A stretch of 64,000 nt of DNA, from contig BDSL01000018.1 in NCBI GenBank assembly GCA_003116995.1, positions 1,224,761 through 1,288,760 on the forward strand, read 5' to 3'. The position numbers and the translations under genes were made by a program. How positions within the stretch are numbered: position 1 is the first letter of the stretch; each line of letters begins with the position of its first letter. Under the pieces are notes generated by a model that did not search any database, was not told where the DNA came from, and was given only the letters and a program-made list of their open reading frames with translations. The DNA is from Yamagishiella unicocca (lineage: Eukaryota; Chlorophyta; Chlorophyceae; Chlamydomonadales; Volvocaceae). This document shows, piece by piece, positions 43,877 to 54,700 of this stretch.

Positions 43877-44834
43877 TTTGAGTACCGGCCCTTCAGATTC
43901 TATAGGTTGACGTTGCCATATGAAAAGCGAGATGGTGGCTCAGAAGTCAGAGGCAACGGTATTTGGCTTCTTTGATGTCAAGGCGGGAACCAGCAAGTTG
44001 TCTCACGCCGAAACGCACGCTTTCGGTCTCACGCTCTGAATTATTCTATGTATTGAAGATACAAGTTATCGAGAACGTCTTCACAAATTCGCTGAAACTG
44101 AAGACCTATGGTTCCGGAGGCCAACGCCATGAGCGAAACCCGTCCTTTTTGCCTGTTTTAGCTAACATCATTAATTATCAAAGGCATCAAATGATTTCCA
44201 TGTTCAGCACGAACCCCGCAATGAGGCGGCTCATGCGTTTGAAATGGTTTCGAGGCGTTCAGGAGGCAAAGGCGCCTGTGGTCATGCGCAGATGGAAAAT
44301 GAGATGATACGACAACCCTGACGGACACGGAGGTGACTGCTGGCCGCTGCTGATGGAAAGCACAAAAGGACGCCCATGAATGCCATCCGGATACAGATCA
44401 GAGAAATGCACTGCAGAGACCACCATCGGAGGCGGCCTGGCAGAGTCGGGCAGAGCCTGATATTCCCATCCAGCCATCCTGCTCCTGCCAACCGTTCAAC
44501 CGCCAATGCAACCGGCCACAAGTACGGGCCCAAGCATGATGAAACCGAGATGAAACGCACAACGGATGCCGCCAACTGCGCACACACCAATCTAGCGGCG
44601 CCACTCGCCGCTGGAGCCACCAATCACCTGTAGACGCGCCTAGAGTGCCGTCCAGACTGCCTCCCCCTTCCGCTGCGAAAGCCAACACCCCCCCACCTTC
44701 GGCCTCTTCCTGGCTACGTACGTAACGCCTCCAGCCTTGCTGCCTCCCTCCCTCCACCACACCTCCCCATCTCCCTCACACCACACTGCAGACCGCCTCG
44801 CAGGTCACCTAACATACCAACTCCACAGACCACC
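43877..44834. other. Intergenic between ETF-QO 3' end and SVOP-like 5' end
   Basis: Tandem minus-strand genes flank it. The stretch 43900-44350 is AT-richer. No gene, repeat family or RNA was recognised. Confidence 0.5.
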
Positions 44835-47800
44835 TCACATGGCCGAGTAGCTAGGCCCCTGGCCGCCCTCCGGAACCGTCCAGCGGATCTTCCGCCCCGG
44901 GTCCTTGATGTCACACGCCTTGCAGTGCAGGCAGTTCTGCGCGTTCACGTGCAGGTGCTTGCGGCCGTGCTCGTCCGTACGATACTCGTACACGCCAGCG
45001 GGGCAGTACTTGGTTTCGGGGCCGCCGAAGTGGGGCAGGTTGGAGCGCTCGAACTCGCCCGGGTCCTTGATCTGCAGGTGGCTGGGCTGGTCGTGCTCGT
45101 GGTTGGTTCCGGAGCGGTAGAGGGACGTGGGCAGGTCGAAGGTGACGGCGCCGTCGGGCTTGGGGTAGGTGGGCGGCGGGGGCGCGTCCGCGATGGGCTG
45201 GAGGTGTTCGTGGTCGGGGGGCCTGGCAGGACGGCGGGGGTGTCGGGGCGGGAGATGTGTTTGCGTGAGGAGGCCATAGGACAGCGGAAAAAGATCGGTA
45301 GGGCGGTACAGGTGCGGGACACGGCGTGTTCTTATTTCGTGCAACGTGCCACATCCCAGGATCACATACCACCCCACACCACAGCACAGACAGCATCACG
45401 CCGCCACCCCGCCCGGTGCGCTTTACAGCCTCACCCGTGCCGCAGCGTCCAGGGCTCCTTGCCCCGCAGCAGGAACTCGTCGATGGCTGCGTGGATGAGC
45501 CCCGGGATGAGGCCCCACCTGCCGCCGGCCAGTGGGCAAGGCGCAGGGGGCGCCGGACAAGGATGGGGAGAAGCAAGGAAACCCCCTCCCGCGGATTCTC
45601 TTTAAGCCCTCCCGACAAAAATGGGAGGGGGAGGCAGCAACAGCTGGACGTGGGCAGGACACGATCATGCTCGGCGGCAAGATGATATCCTCCCGCCATC
45701 GCAAAGTGTCGCCCATGTGACCCCTCTCGTCGTACCTGAATCCGGGCCTTATATTCCGTACGGCCTTGAGCTCGTCCCACAGCCAGGAGCGCTTGAGCGC
45801 CTCCTCGTAGCTGGCCATATCCACGGCGCCCTGAGGGGCGTTGTGTGTTTTGGGAGGGGGAAGAGAGGGCTGGTGGGTATGCCAGCTCGGGGCCAGCCGG
45901 TGAGGGCGGGCGTCAAGGCAGGAGGGGTGGGGCGAGATGCGTGGGTGCCACCGCTGACCGCAGCACTGCACCTAACTCGGCAGCGGGACTAACAGGTAAC
46001 AGTAACGGGTATACAATATACAGGCAACAACTCGAGTGCAGCGCCTAACCTCCACCCGAGATGCGTTCCTTAGCACCTGTCCGCCACCCACCAGTCCAAT
46101 GCCTGACGCTTCTTTGGACTTTCGTCATCAACCCAGGGATCCAAGCTTATCGAGTGCATGTCCCCCCACACCACCATACGTACCAAACGTCCCGGTTCGA
46201 CTTTTCGGTGCAGACCTACGGGTTTCCTCTCTACCCCACCATCCATCCCCGGACCCCATCTTAGGAGGTTTAAGCCTACATACATTCCAGCCAGCTTTAG
46301 GTAACAAACTTTTGTATTTCACACCCCACCGCACGTCCCCAGACCCTACCTTGGCCGGCGCCTTATCCCCCGTGAGCGCCCTGAAGGCCGCCTCCCCCGC
46401 CATCATGCCGCTCATCATGGCGGTGTGGGTGCCCTTGATCTTGGGCACATTGACGAAGCCCGCGGAGCAGCCGATCAGCGCGCCGCCGGGGAACGAGAGC
46501 TTGGGGATAGACTGCAGGCCGCCTGCGCCCGACAGGCCGTGGCGGGGGGGGAGAGGTGAGAGTTGCAAGGGAATCTCGTGTACGAAAGAGAAATCCGTTT
46601 AGTACAGTCGTGAACAGAGAGGTGAGGGTAGGGTGACGGGGGGAAAAGGATCAAGGTGCGGAGCAGAGCGTCATGCTGGGCGTCGTGGGTAGCTGGGAGG
46701 GTACGGGGATGACTCCAGGGAGCGGACCCCTCACGACCACCGCGCCCGCCCGCCGGCCAGCCGGCCAGGAGCCTCACCCTCGTTCAGCGAGCGAGCGCCG
46801 TACTGCAGGCACGTGCCGCCCTCAATGTGCTGCCGTACAGTTGGGTGCTGCTTCCACCGCTGGAACTCCTGCGGTCGGGGGCGGGGGTGGGGACGGGACC
46901 AGACAGCCTCGCGCACCGCGTCGCGCAGCAGACGGTACGACAACGCACGGCGTCCGGGACGAGCATCGTACAACAGCAGTCCGCACCCGCAGACCCACAC
47001 AGCGGCCGCGCCGCCGCCAAGCTTCTCCTCCTGTGTCGCGTACACAGGCTTCCTCGCCACATGCCCCCACCTGAAAGGTGTTGATGTGCGGGTTGCTGTA
47101 GTCCAGACCGATGACGTAACCCAGGGCCACCCGGTTGTCGGACATGTGGTAGATGAAGCCGCCGCCGTACGTGTCGTGCGGGGCGGGGTAGCCCACGGTG
47201 TGCACGACGGTGCCCGGCTTGTGTTTGTCCTCCGGCACCTGCCACACCTGCAGGGATCAGGTGAAGCAGACGGGACGACGGGCGGGAGGTTTGAAGTAAA
47301 CGACGGGGGCCGGCGCGAAGAAGACGACGAAGGGGGGGAGAGGGTTATGCTGCCTGACGACTAGATGCAGAGGGCCGACAAAAGTGCCCCGTAGGTTGAG
47401 GTGGGTCGGGTGCTTGTGCCCGCCAGGGAACCTGCCCGCCCGCCATCCGTACACACGCCCGTACACAAACGCCCGGGCACACCTCCTTGATGCCTAGCGC
47501 GTACGTCTGCGGCTCCGCGCCTGCCGCCTGGCGCAACCCGTATCGTGAAATGATCTCCTGCCGGGCGACCAGAACGTGGGCGGCGACAGCGACAACATCA
47601 CAACAACGCGTCAGCTTTGTGAGGATACCGGTATGGCGAGCCAGGCGTAACATCTCTCTGTGAGCACCTCGTCGTCAGCACCTGTTCGTGGGTTGCCAGC
47701 ATCTCTTTGATAGCATCTCTTAGATAGCACCTCTTAGACAGCATCTCTTAGACAGCATCTTTTAATGAGCATATCTAGCTACCCAGCACGACCCGCAGTC

Positions 47801-49716
47801 TCCAGCAACGCCCCCAGGGTGCTCCCGCCCGCCCCCGGCCCCACCTCCGACAGCGACCCCCGGCATCCCTCAGCCAGCAGCGTCACCCGCGCCCGCAGGT
47901 CCACCCCGGGCGCGAAGTTGGGTTTGGGCTGCCCGTTCTTGGCCACCCCGAAGTCGTTGGTGGCCACGCCCTCCACGGTACCATCCCAGTCAAACAGCAC
48001 CTGCACAGCGTGGGAGGGCGATGTGCGCACCAGCACGAGCCAGGGCCATCAGCCAGGCTCGTCGGCGGAGGAGCTTCGGTACTCGCACCCTCACTTGGGC
48101 CACACCGCATTACTTGCATCCTCCTTCATCCTCCCCTCTTACACACACCTGCCGTCGCAGCCCACAGGGATTTCAGCGCGGCGCCCTCACCCTCGCCCTC
48201 ACCCTCACCTTCTTGCCAGCGAAGCCGGGGTATATCTCCACCCCCAGCGCCTCTGCTCGTTTGGCCAGCCACTTGGTGACCTCGCTCAGGCTGACCACGT
48301 AATTCTTGCCGCGGTTGTGCATGGAGGGCGGCGTGGGCAGGCGCAGGGACCAGGTGGGGCCGGCCAGCACGCGGAACGCATCGCTGGTGACCTTGACCTG
48401 CGGAGAGCAGCGTACGGGTGTTCGTACAATGACAATGATAAGACGGGAAGGGGTGTAGGAATGGGCTCCAGGGTGGGAGGTTAGGGGTCCCGGGTGGGAG
48501 CGAGGTCGGACATGAGGGGATTGGGCAAGAGCGGGGCTCGGGCGGTGGGCACATCATCACCCTCCCCACCCAGCAGCCGTGCAGCCCCTCCCTAGCCAGC
48601 CGCCCCTGGGCAATAACCCTTTCCTCATGCCGCCTGGGCCCCATGCCCCAATGGCCTCCTCGGCTCCTGGCCCCCTTCCACGGCACCTGCCTTCCTCAGC
48701 CCTCCTCAGCCCTCCTCAGCCCTCCTCAGCCCTCCCTCAGCCCTCCTCAGCCCTCCTCAGCCCTCCTCAGCCCTCCCTCAGCCCTCCTCAGCCCTCCGCA
48801 GCCCTCCTCAGCCCTCCTCCGCCCCCTGCAGCCCCTCCTCAGCCCCTCCTCCGCCCTCCTCCGCCCCCTGCAGCCCCTCCTCAGCCCTCCGCAGCCCCTC
48901 CGCCCCCTATGCCTCCTCAGGCCCCCTTCCTCCCGCCCCCTTGCGCGCCTTGATGGGGCAGTCCTTGTCGTCCTTCCAGTCCGGCACCAGCTCATCCAGC
49001 GCCCGCGTCTCCAGCACGTTGCCGGACAGGATGTGCGCGCCCACCTCGGAGCCCTTCTCGATGACGCACACGCTCACCTCCTTGCCATCAGACTGGCACT
49101 GCTGCGGAGGCCAGAGAAGTGGGGAAAGGGGGTGAGGAAGGGAGGAGAGAGGGCGGGAGGAAGGAAGCGAAGGGAAGGGAAGGGAGGCCAGAGAAGTGGG
49201 GAAGGGGGGTTGAGGAAGGGGGGAGAGGGGGCGGGAGGCCAGGCGCGCTGAGGCGGGGCCTCGGGCAGGTGGGAAAGCACAGCGCGTAGTGCGGTGGCCT
49301 CAGACTGCATGAGTCGCACCAGGCCATCATCTGGGACGTAGATAATGTGGACCGTCCGTCCAGTAACCAGTCGAATCGCATCCCTCCTGCGCTAGGACCG
49401 TCCCCCACGCCAGCTTGGGATGGCAAGCGCTGCTTTCGGCGCGAGCCCCTCAGAAACAGCGCCCAGAGAACCATTATGGGCCGACTCCCGTAGCACGCAC
49501 CGTCTTGATCCGTATGGCCGCCGACAGACCAGCGGGTCCGGCGCCCACAACCAGCACGTCGTAGTTCATTTGCTCGCGGGCTGGTTGCGTGGCAGCCGTC
49601 TCCGATGCGGTGGATACGGACGTGCAAAGCGAGCGCCATGAGGCGCTGATAATTGCTGCATGGCCTTGTGACCGAACGGCGACCGCCGCGCGGCCCGCAA
49701 ACCAAGTTGACAGCAT
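44835..49716 (-). CDS. ETFDH: Electron-transfer flavoprotein:ubiquinone oxidoreductase, mitochondrial
   Basis: ETF-QO passes electrons from reduced ETF (fatty-acid and branched-chain amino-acid dehydrogenation) to ubiquinone at the mitochondrial inner membrane, using FAD and one 4Fe-4S cluster. Eleven exons join in phase: 49716-49501, 49101-48949, 48397-48209, 48000-47845, 47557-47483, 47247-47071, 46868-46778, 46522-46350, 45830-45736, 45518-45435 and 45222-44835, giving 598 residues, about the family's length. The N-terminus ([16 protein letters not shown]) is Arg-rich and acidic-free, a good mitochondrial presequence. The dinucleotide motif is [12 protein letters not shown], followed by [17 protein letters not shown]. 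Family blocks include [19 protein letters not shown]-like [11 protein letters not shown] and [20 protein letters not shown]. The cluster ligands are in YCPAGVYEY and [13 protein letters not shown] (four Cys). The junction after PIK appears to use a GC donor (intron 48398-48948). Assignment is certain. Confidence 0.97.
48688..48905. repeat. CCTCAGCCCT minisatellite
   Basis: About 20 degenerate copies of cctcagccct in the ETF-QO intron 48398-48948. Confidence 0.9.
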
Positions 49717-51700
49717 GGAAGTATGCAAAGCCTTCAAGTAATCTGTTATGGCGCTCTACAATAATTGCATTAGGAAGCGCTGATAGCGCATAGCTCTGTT
49801 AACTTCGTTCCGTTCGCGAACCAATCCAAACTTAAGGATATTTCATGTCGCGTTGTTATTGTATGTTGGATTCATAGTACTTTGGCTATATATTATTATG
49901 CATGCTGCTCAATATACGTAAGCTTGTACCACAGTACTGTCACAAGGGTTCCGCCCTCGGCCACGCAGGGTCGCATGCTCGCGTCAGCATGGTGCTGCCC
50001 CCCCCCCCGCAAGCCGCAACACATCCTGCGAAATGTCACACATTTGCACGCGACAGCTTCCATTCTGGTGTTGCCGCCTCTTTGCATGTCACCTGTCGTT
50101 CCTGACCCTCTTTGGGTATCGTGACCGCCTGAAGCCTCCCGAAGCAATCCGGGGCTGTCCGTCGATGTTAACCGATATACAGCGGCGCGGCTATCCCCCC
50201 TGCATCCAACGCCCGGTCAACGCGGAGCCTGGAAGACCGCTGGGGTGCTGTTTGGAGGCAGGCGCAGCACTTGGGGCTGCCGAGCAGCACGTGGAGGTCG
50301 GCAGAGGGTGCGAGGGATGTGTGTGAGCTGCATGCAGTCCACAGCGGGAGCGTCCGTGCGTGGCCGGTGGAGGAGGGGCAGATCTCACGGGCAAGGGGAA
50401 ATGTTTGCCCCAAGTCCCGCCCCTGCGCTGTCGTACGCCCGCCGTTTGCCACCTGTCAAGGCTCATCATGCGCATGCGCGGCGGGTAACTCCTAGTTCCC
50501 ACATCGCGGCATGGCGTTGCTGTTAAGGGGCGATGGACGGTCTTCGCGAGTCGTCGCGAGATCATACAGGATTGCGTAGCTGCATTATTTTGTCTGTCTG
50601 CGCGAGGTGGTGAAGACAGCGAGCCTATGGGAGATCGTTACGGCTGCATTTACGTCTCAACGTGGAAATTTTCGACCATGCATAAGCCACGTGCCCCGTG
50701 GGCGCATGCCGCACCTAGCCCCACCTACCATCAGTGACTATGTGTGACCCTGAGAGACGTACTTTGCCTGCATAATGTGGATGGTAAGCGCTAAGCTGCG
50801 TCTTCTGATGATGTAGCGCACCTATTTATTGGAATTCTCAAACAAGCCTGATCACGCGACACGTTCTGGTGGCAGACCAATCGAAATGTAGCAAGCTTAG
50901 ATTGCTTTCCCGGCCACTGCGTCAATGCGAGACATGAATAACAGAATCTGGTGGATGCGATGCATTCGAGCATGTTGATTGATATGTATGTTGTACGACA
51001 AAACAACAAGCATGACATGTATACGGCACCGGGGCGGCTGTTGTTGAGGCAAGCCTGAGCACGGAATGTGGATTGCGTCGATGCATTTTGACAACTTTTC
51101 GCAAATACAACGAACTATTCCTCGGACTGCTGCAACGCACACGTTATCCTGCCCGAACTGTCGAAGGGTCCTCCGCTTTCCTTGAATGCGACTCTGAATT
51201 GTGCCGATATGTACTAGACCGAACGCACCAGACAGACTATACTCATTATATTGACATTTCGAAGGTTGCGGGCATCCTTGAGAAATGGTTAGTTTGGTCT
51301 CACAGCTAAGTGATATGTGGACGCCGCTGAAGTCGACGGTCGTTCCATCTGGCCTCCATTTGCAGGGCTGTGGAGCGTCCTCCAGCAAGGGCAGCGCACC
51401 CTCGGGGGCGCCACCCAACGAGACGAAGGCTGAGAGCACAGCGTCACCCTTAACCCCAAAGGCAAGTTTCCTTATAAAATATAACATAATGGGCTGAGGC
51501 GTGTCAAGATTGACAGCCGAAGCTAACGCTGGCTGCCCGTCTACCTGTCGCGCGGTCAGGCCGCATCAGGGCGAAAGATACCACCCCTTTATGAAAAAGC
51601 TGCGAGTCTTGGGAGGCGATCAGTGCATGACTCCTTCCGTATATCCACCGATCGAAAATCAAAGGTGCGTGAAGCTCCGTCGACAAAGCATTAGCGGTAA
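49717..51700. other. Divergent intergenic region (ETF-QO minus, ARM gene plus)
   Basis: It should contain both promoters. A minus-strand frame at 50897-51487 (196 codons) is open, but it crosses a sharp composition change near 51310-51450, has no recognised motif and is probably chance. The part 50600-51300 is AT-richer than the genes. Confidence 0.45.
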
Positions 51701-54700
51701 ATGGAAGACACCACAACCGCGGACAAGTCCGTATCGCTGGGCTCGCGTCCCGTCCAAGCCGTAAGAAGTGGTAGCGCTATCAAAAGAGCGCTCGGACTCC
51801 CTCGGCGACATCGCCCGCGGCCCGCGCCCCATCCAACCGCCTCCCTCCCCGTCGCCCGTGCTCGCCATGCTCTCTCCCACCCGCAGCAATCTCCGGACCT
51901 ACCCGCCATCACCGAAACGACCAGTAGCACTGGTGAGCCGCTGGGAACGGTCTGCTCCACGGCCCCGCACGCGGAGGGCCGTCAGCCCGCGGCGCAGCAG
52001 CCACCTGGAGCCGCCGCGCGCGTCGTGCACTGCCACTGCCACGCACACCGAGCCCCCCGCCCCATGTACCGGTGGCTGGCTGCGGCTGGCTTCTCGGGCT
52101 ATCGGGCCACCTCACGTCGCTGCGGCGCTCACCTTCCGCCCGTCTGGTCCCTGCTCTGCCCCCTGGCCCTTCCTCCCGTCCCCCCCCCACACCGCCCGCC
52201 TCCTCACGCCCACCGCAGGCGTATCACGCTCAGCATCCGGAACCCGCCAGCCCAGCACCACCTCCAAGACACCCAGCCTCACCAAGACACCCAGCCTCAC
52301 CAAGACACCCAGCATCAGCTCCAAAACGCCCGAGCGGCCCTCCTCGGGGACGCCTCCGGCGCCCCCGCCGGCGCCCGAGCCCTCCCAGATACGGCTGCCG
52401 CCGTCCAACGCGGCTTCTCGGGGCTCCAAAACCATCCTGCTGCCGCCCACCGACATCTCAACCCGACCAGCGCTGCAGATCCCAAAGCTCTCCTCGGAGC
52501 CGCTCTCGTGCCTGGCGCCACCGCAGCAGCAGAAAGGGGACGCGTCGGCGTTGGAAGCCGTGGTGAGGCCGGCGCGTGACTGACTGAGGCGGGCAGGGGG
52601 CAAGAGAAATAGCTGTTTTTCAGGGGCGGGAAGGGAGGAATGGGTGTGTTCGAGGGGGGGGGGAAGGGAGGAATGGGTGTGTTCGAGGGGGGCGGGAAGG
52701 GCTGCAGCGGGGCGCCACGTGCGATGGGAGAGCAACCACTGGACGACCTTAAAAGTACTGGCTGGGCGAAGCGAAAGGGAGGTTGGGCTCGGTCCAGCGA
52801 CAAACGACGGCGTTTGGGTGTGTGTCGTGAAGGCTGGTCGTGAACGACGACAGCTGTCAGCGCATCGGCTGCGATATGAGGCGACAGCAAAGAGAGCCTG
52901 GGGAGGTAGAGGCAGGGCGGCCTCCGCACCCTATACTGACTGCAGCACCACCAGCGCCATCAGGGTCGCCAACAGCGGCAGCCACCACCACCACCTCCAC
53001 CACCACCAGCCGCACCACCAGCAGAACTAGCAGCATCCCGGGCGGCGGCGCCAGCAGCGGCACCGGCACTGCTACTTGCGCCACATTTCCCAGTGCTCCC
53101 AGGCGGACGCAGTGCTGCTGGCCGCGGTGCTTGGCGCTGCACCAGGGGCCGCGTGGCCGTCCGGGGGGGCGGTGCGGGCTGCAGGCGCCTGGGGCTACCC
53201 CGTGCGGCGGCAGCTCGGGGCCAGGGGTGGGCGCACAGTCTGTGGGCGGCTGTGGGCAGCAGCTGGGCGCCTGCCTGCCTGCCGGGGTGGGTTCGAGGAA
53301 GACCCGTGGATGGGGGGGCCTGCGGGGTGGGCGCGGGGAGACTTCACTCTACCTCACTCCACCCCGCACTGCTGACACGCACCCAGCCCTAAAAACGTCT
53401 GTTATATAAACGGGAATTTTCGTACACGGGTTTTCCTTGCAACCCCACTCTCGTAACTCGACGCACCTCCCCCCCCCTCCGCAGTCCGACGAGACGCGAG
53501 AACACGTAAAGCAGCTGGGCGGCGGCGGCGGCTCGGCGGGGCAGTGCGCGGCGGCGGCGCATGTGCGGCAGCTGCTGTGCGGGCCCGGGCCCCCGGTGCA
53601 GGCGCTGCTGGACGCCGGAGCGGCGGCGGCGCTGGTGCAGTGCCTCAGGGAGGGGCCGGCGGATGCCAAGGTACGGCACAGCGGCGCGAGCGGTGTGTTT
53701 GTGCGTGTGTATGTGTGTGTTTTAAAAATGTGTGTGTGTGTGTGTGTGGTGGGGGGAGGTTTGATAACAGAATCCGCGAATCCACGGCCGATAAACCGAG
53801 GGCGGTGCGGTGGGGCAGTGGGGAAGTGGGGAGGAACGCCAGAAGGCAGTCAGGCAGGCCCGAGAGGGGTGCGGGTGGAGGAGGAGGAGCCACCCCCCTC
53901 TTCGTGGCGTCAGTACCGGAGAAGCCCCCCAGGCCTCCGTCCCCCCGCCTCCCAGACCCGCCCACCTACCGGCTGTATCGGCCGCTCCTTGCAGGTTGAC
54001 GCCGCCTGGGCCCTCACCAACATCGCGGCCTCCTCCGACTACGCCCAAGTGGAGGCGCTGTGCAACGTGGAGGCCACGGCGGCGCTGGTGGAGGCGCTGG
54101 GGCGGGCGGAGGGGGAGCGCCCCTCCAGCAGCAGCCGGGGGGACACGGCGGCGCTGCGTGAGCAGGCGGTGTGGGCCCTGGGGAACATCGCGGGGGCGCT
54201 GCACCCGGCGCTCAAGACGCAGGCGCTGGCGGTGGAGGTGAGCAGCGAGGGCTGGTGGTGGAGGAGGGGGCGAGGACGTGAGGTGCAGGGGTCGGGCGTG
54301 GGAAACGGGGCGGCGGGGGTCCGTCCTTCTCTCCCTCCTATCATTTGCCGCCATTCGCAGCCCAACACCAGCACCTTCCTTCCTTCCTTCCGGCCGGTTG
54401 CCGTCCCCCCCCCCCAACCTCCCCCTCCTCCTGCTCGTCCGCCTCCTCCTCCTCCTCCCTCTTCAGGTGTTGGACCTGGGGGCGCTGGCGCCCGTGCTGG
54501 CCATCCTGCAGGCGGAGACAGACGCCGCCACCGCAGCGGCCTCCAGCGGCGGACCCCCCGCACTGGCAGCCAGCTCCGCACTGCGCTGCGCCGCGTGGTG
54601 CCTCCATAACCTGGTCAAGCATAAGCGCGAGAAGGAGGTGGTGAGAAGGGAGGGAGGGAGGAGGGGAGGAGGGTAGAAGACCCATGGAGGGAGGAGGGGA

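Noticed and set aside
50897..51487. 196-codon minus-strand frame in the divergent promoter region
   Set aside because: No motif, abrupt composition change inside the frame, and overlap with the expected promoter of two genes; probably chance or a decayed insertion.
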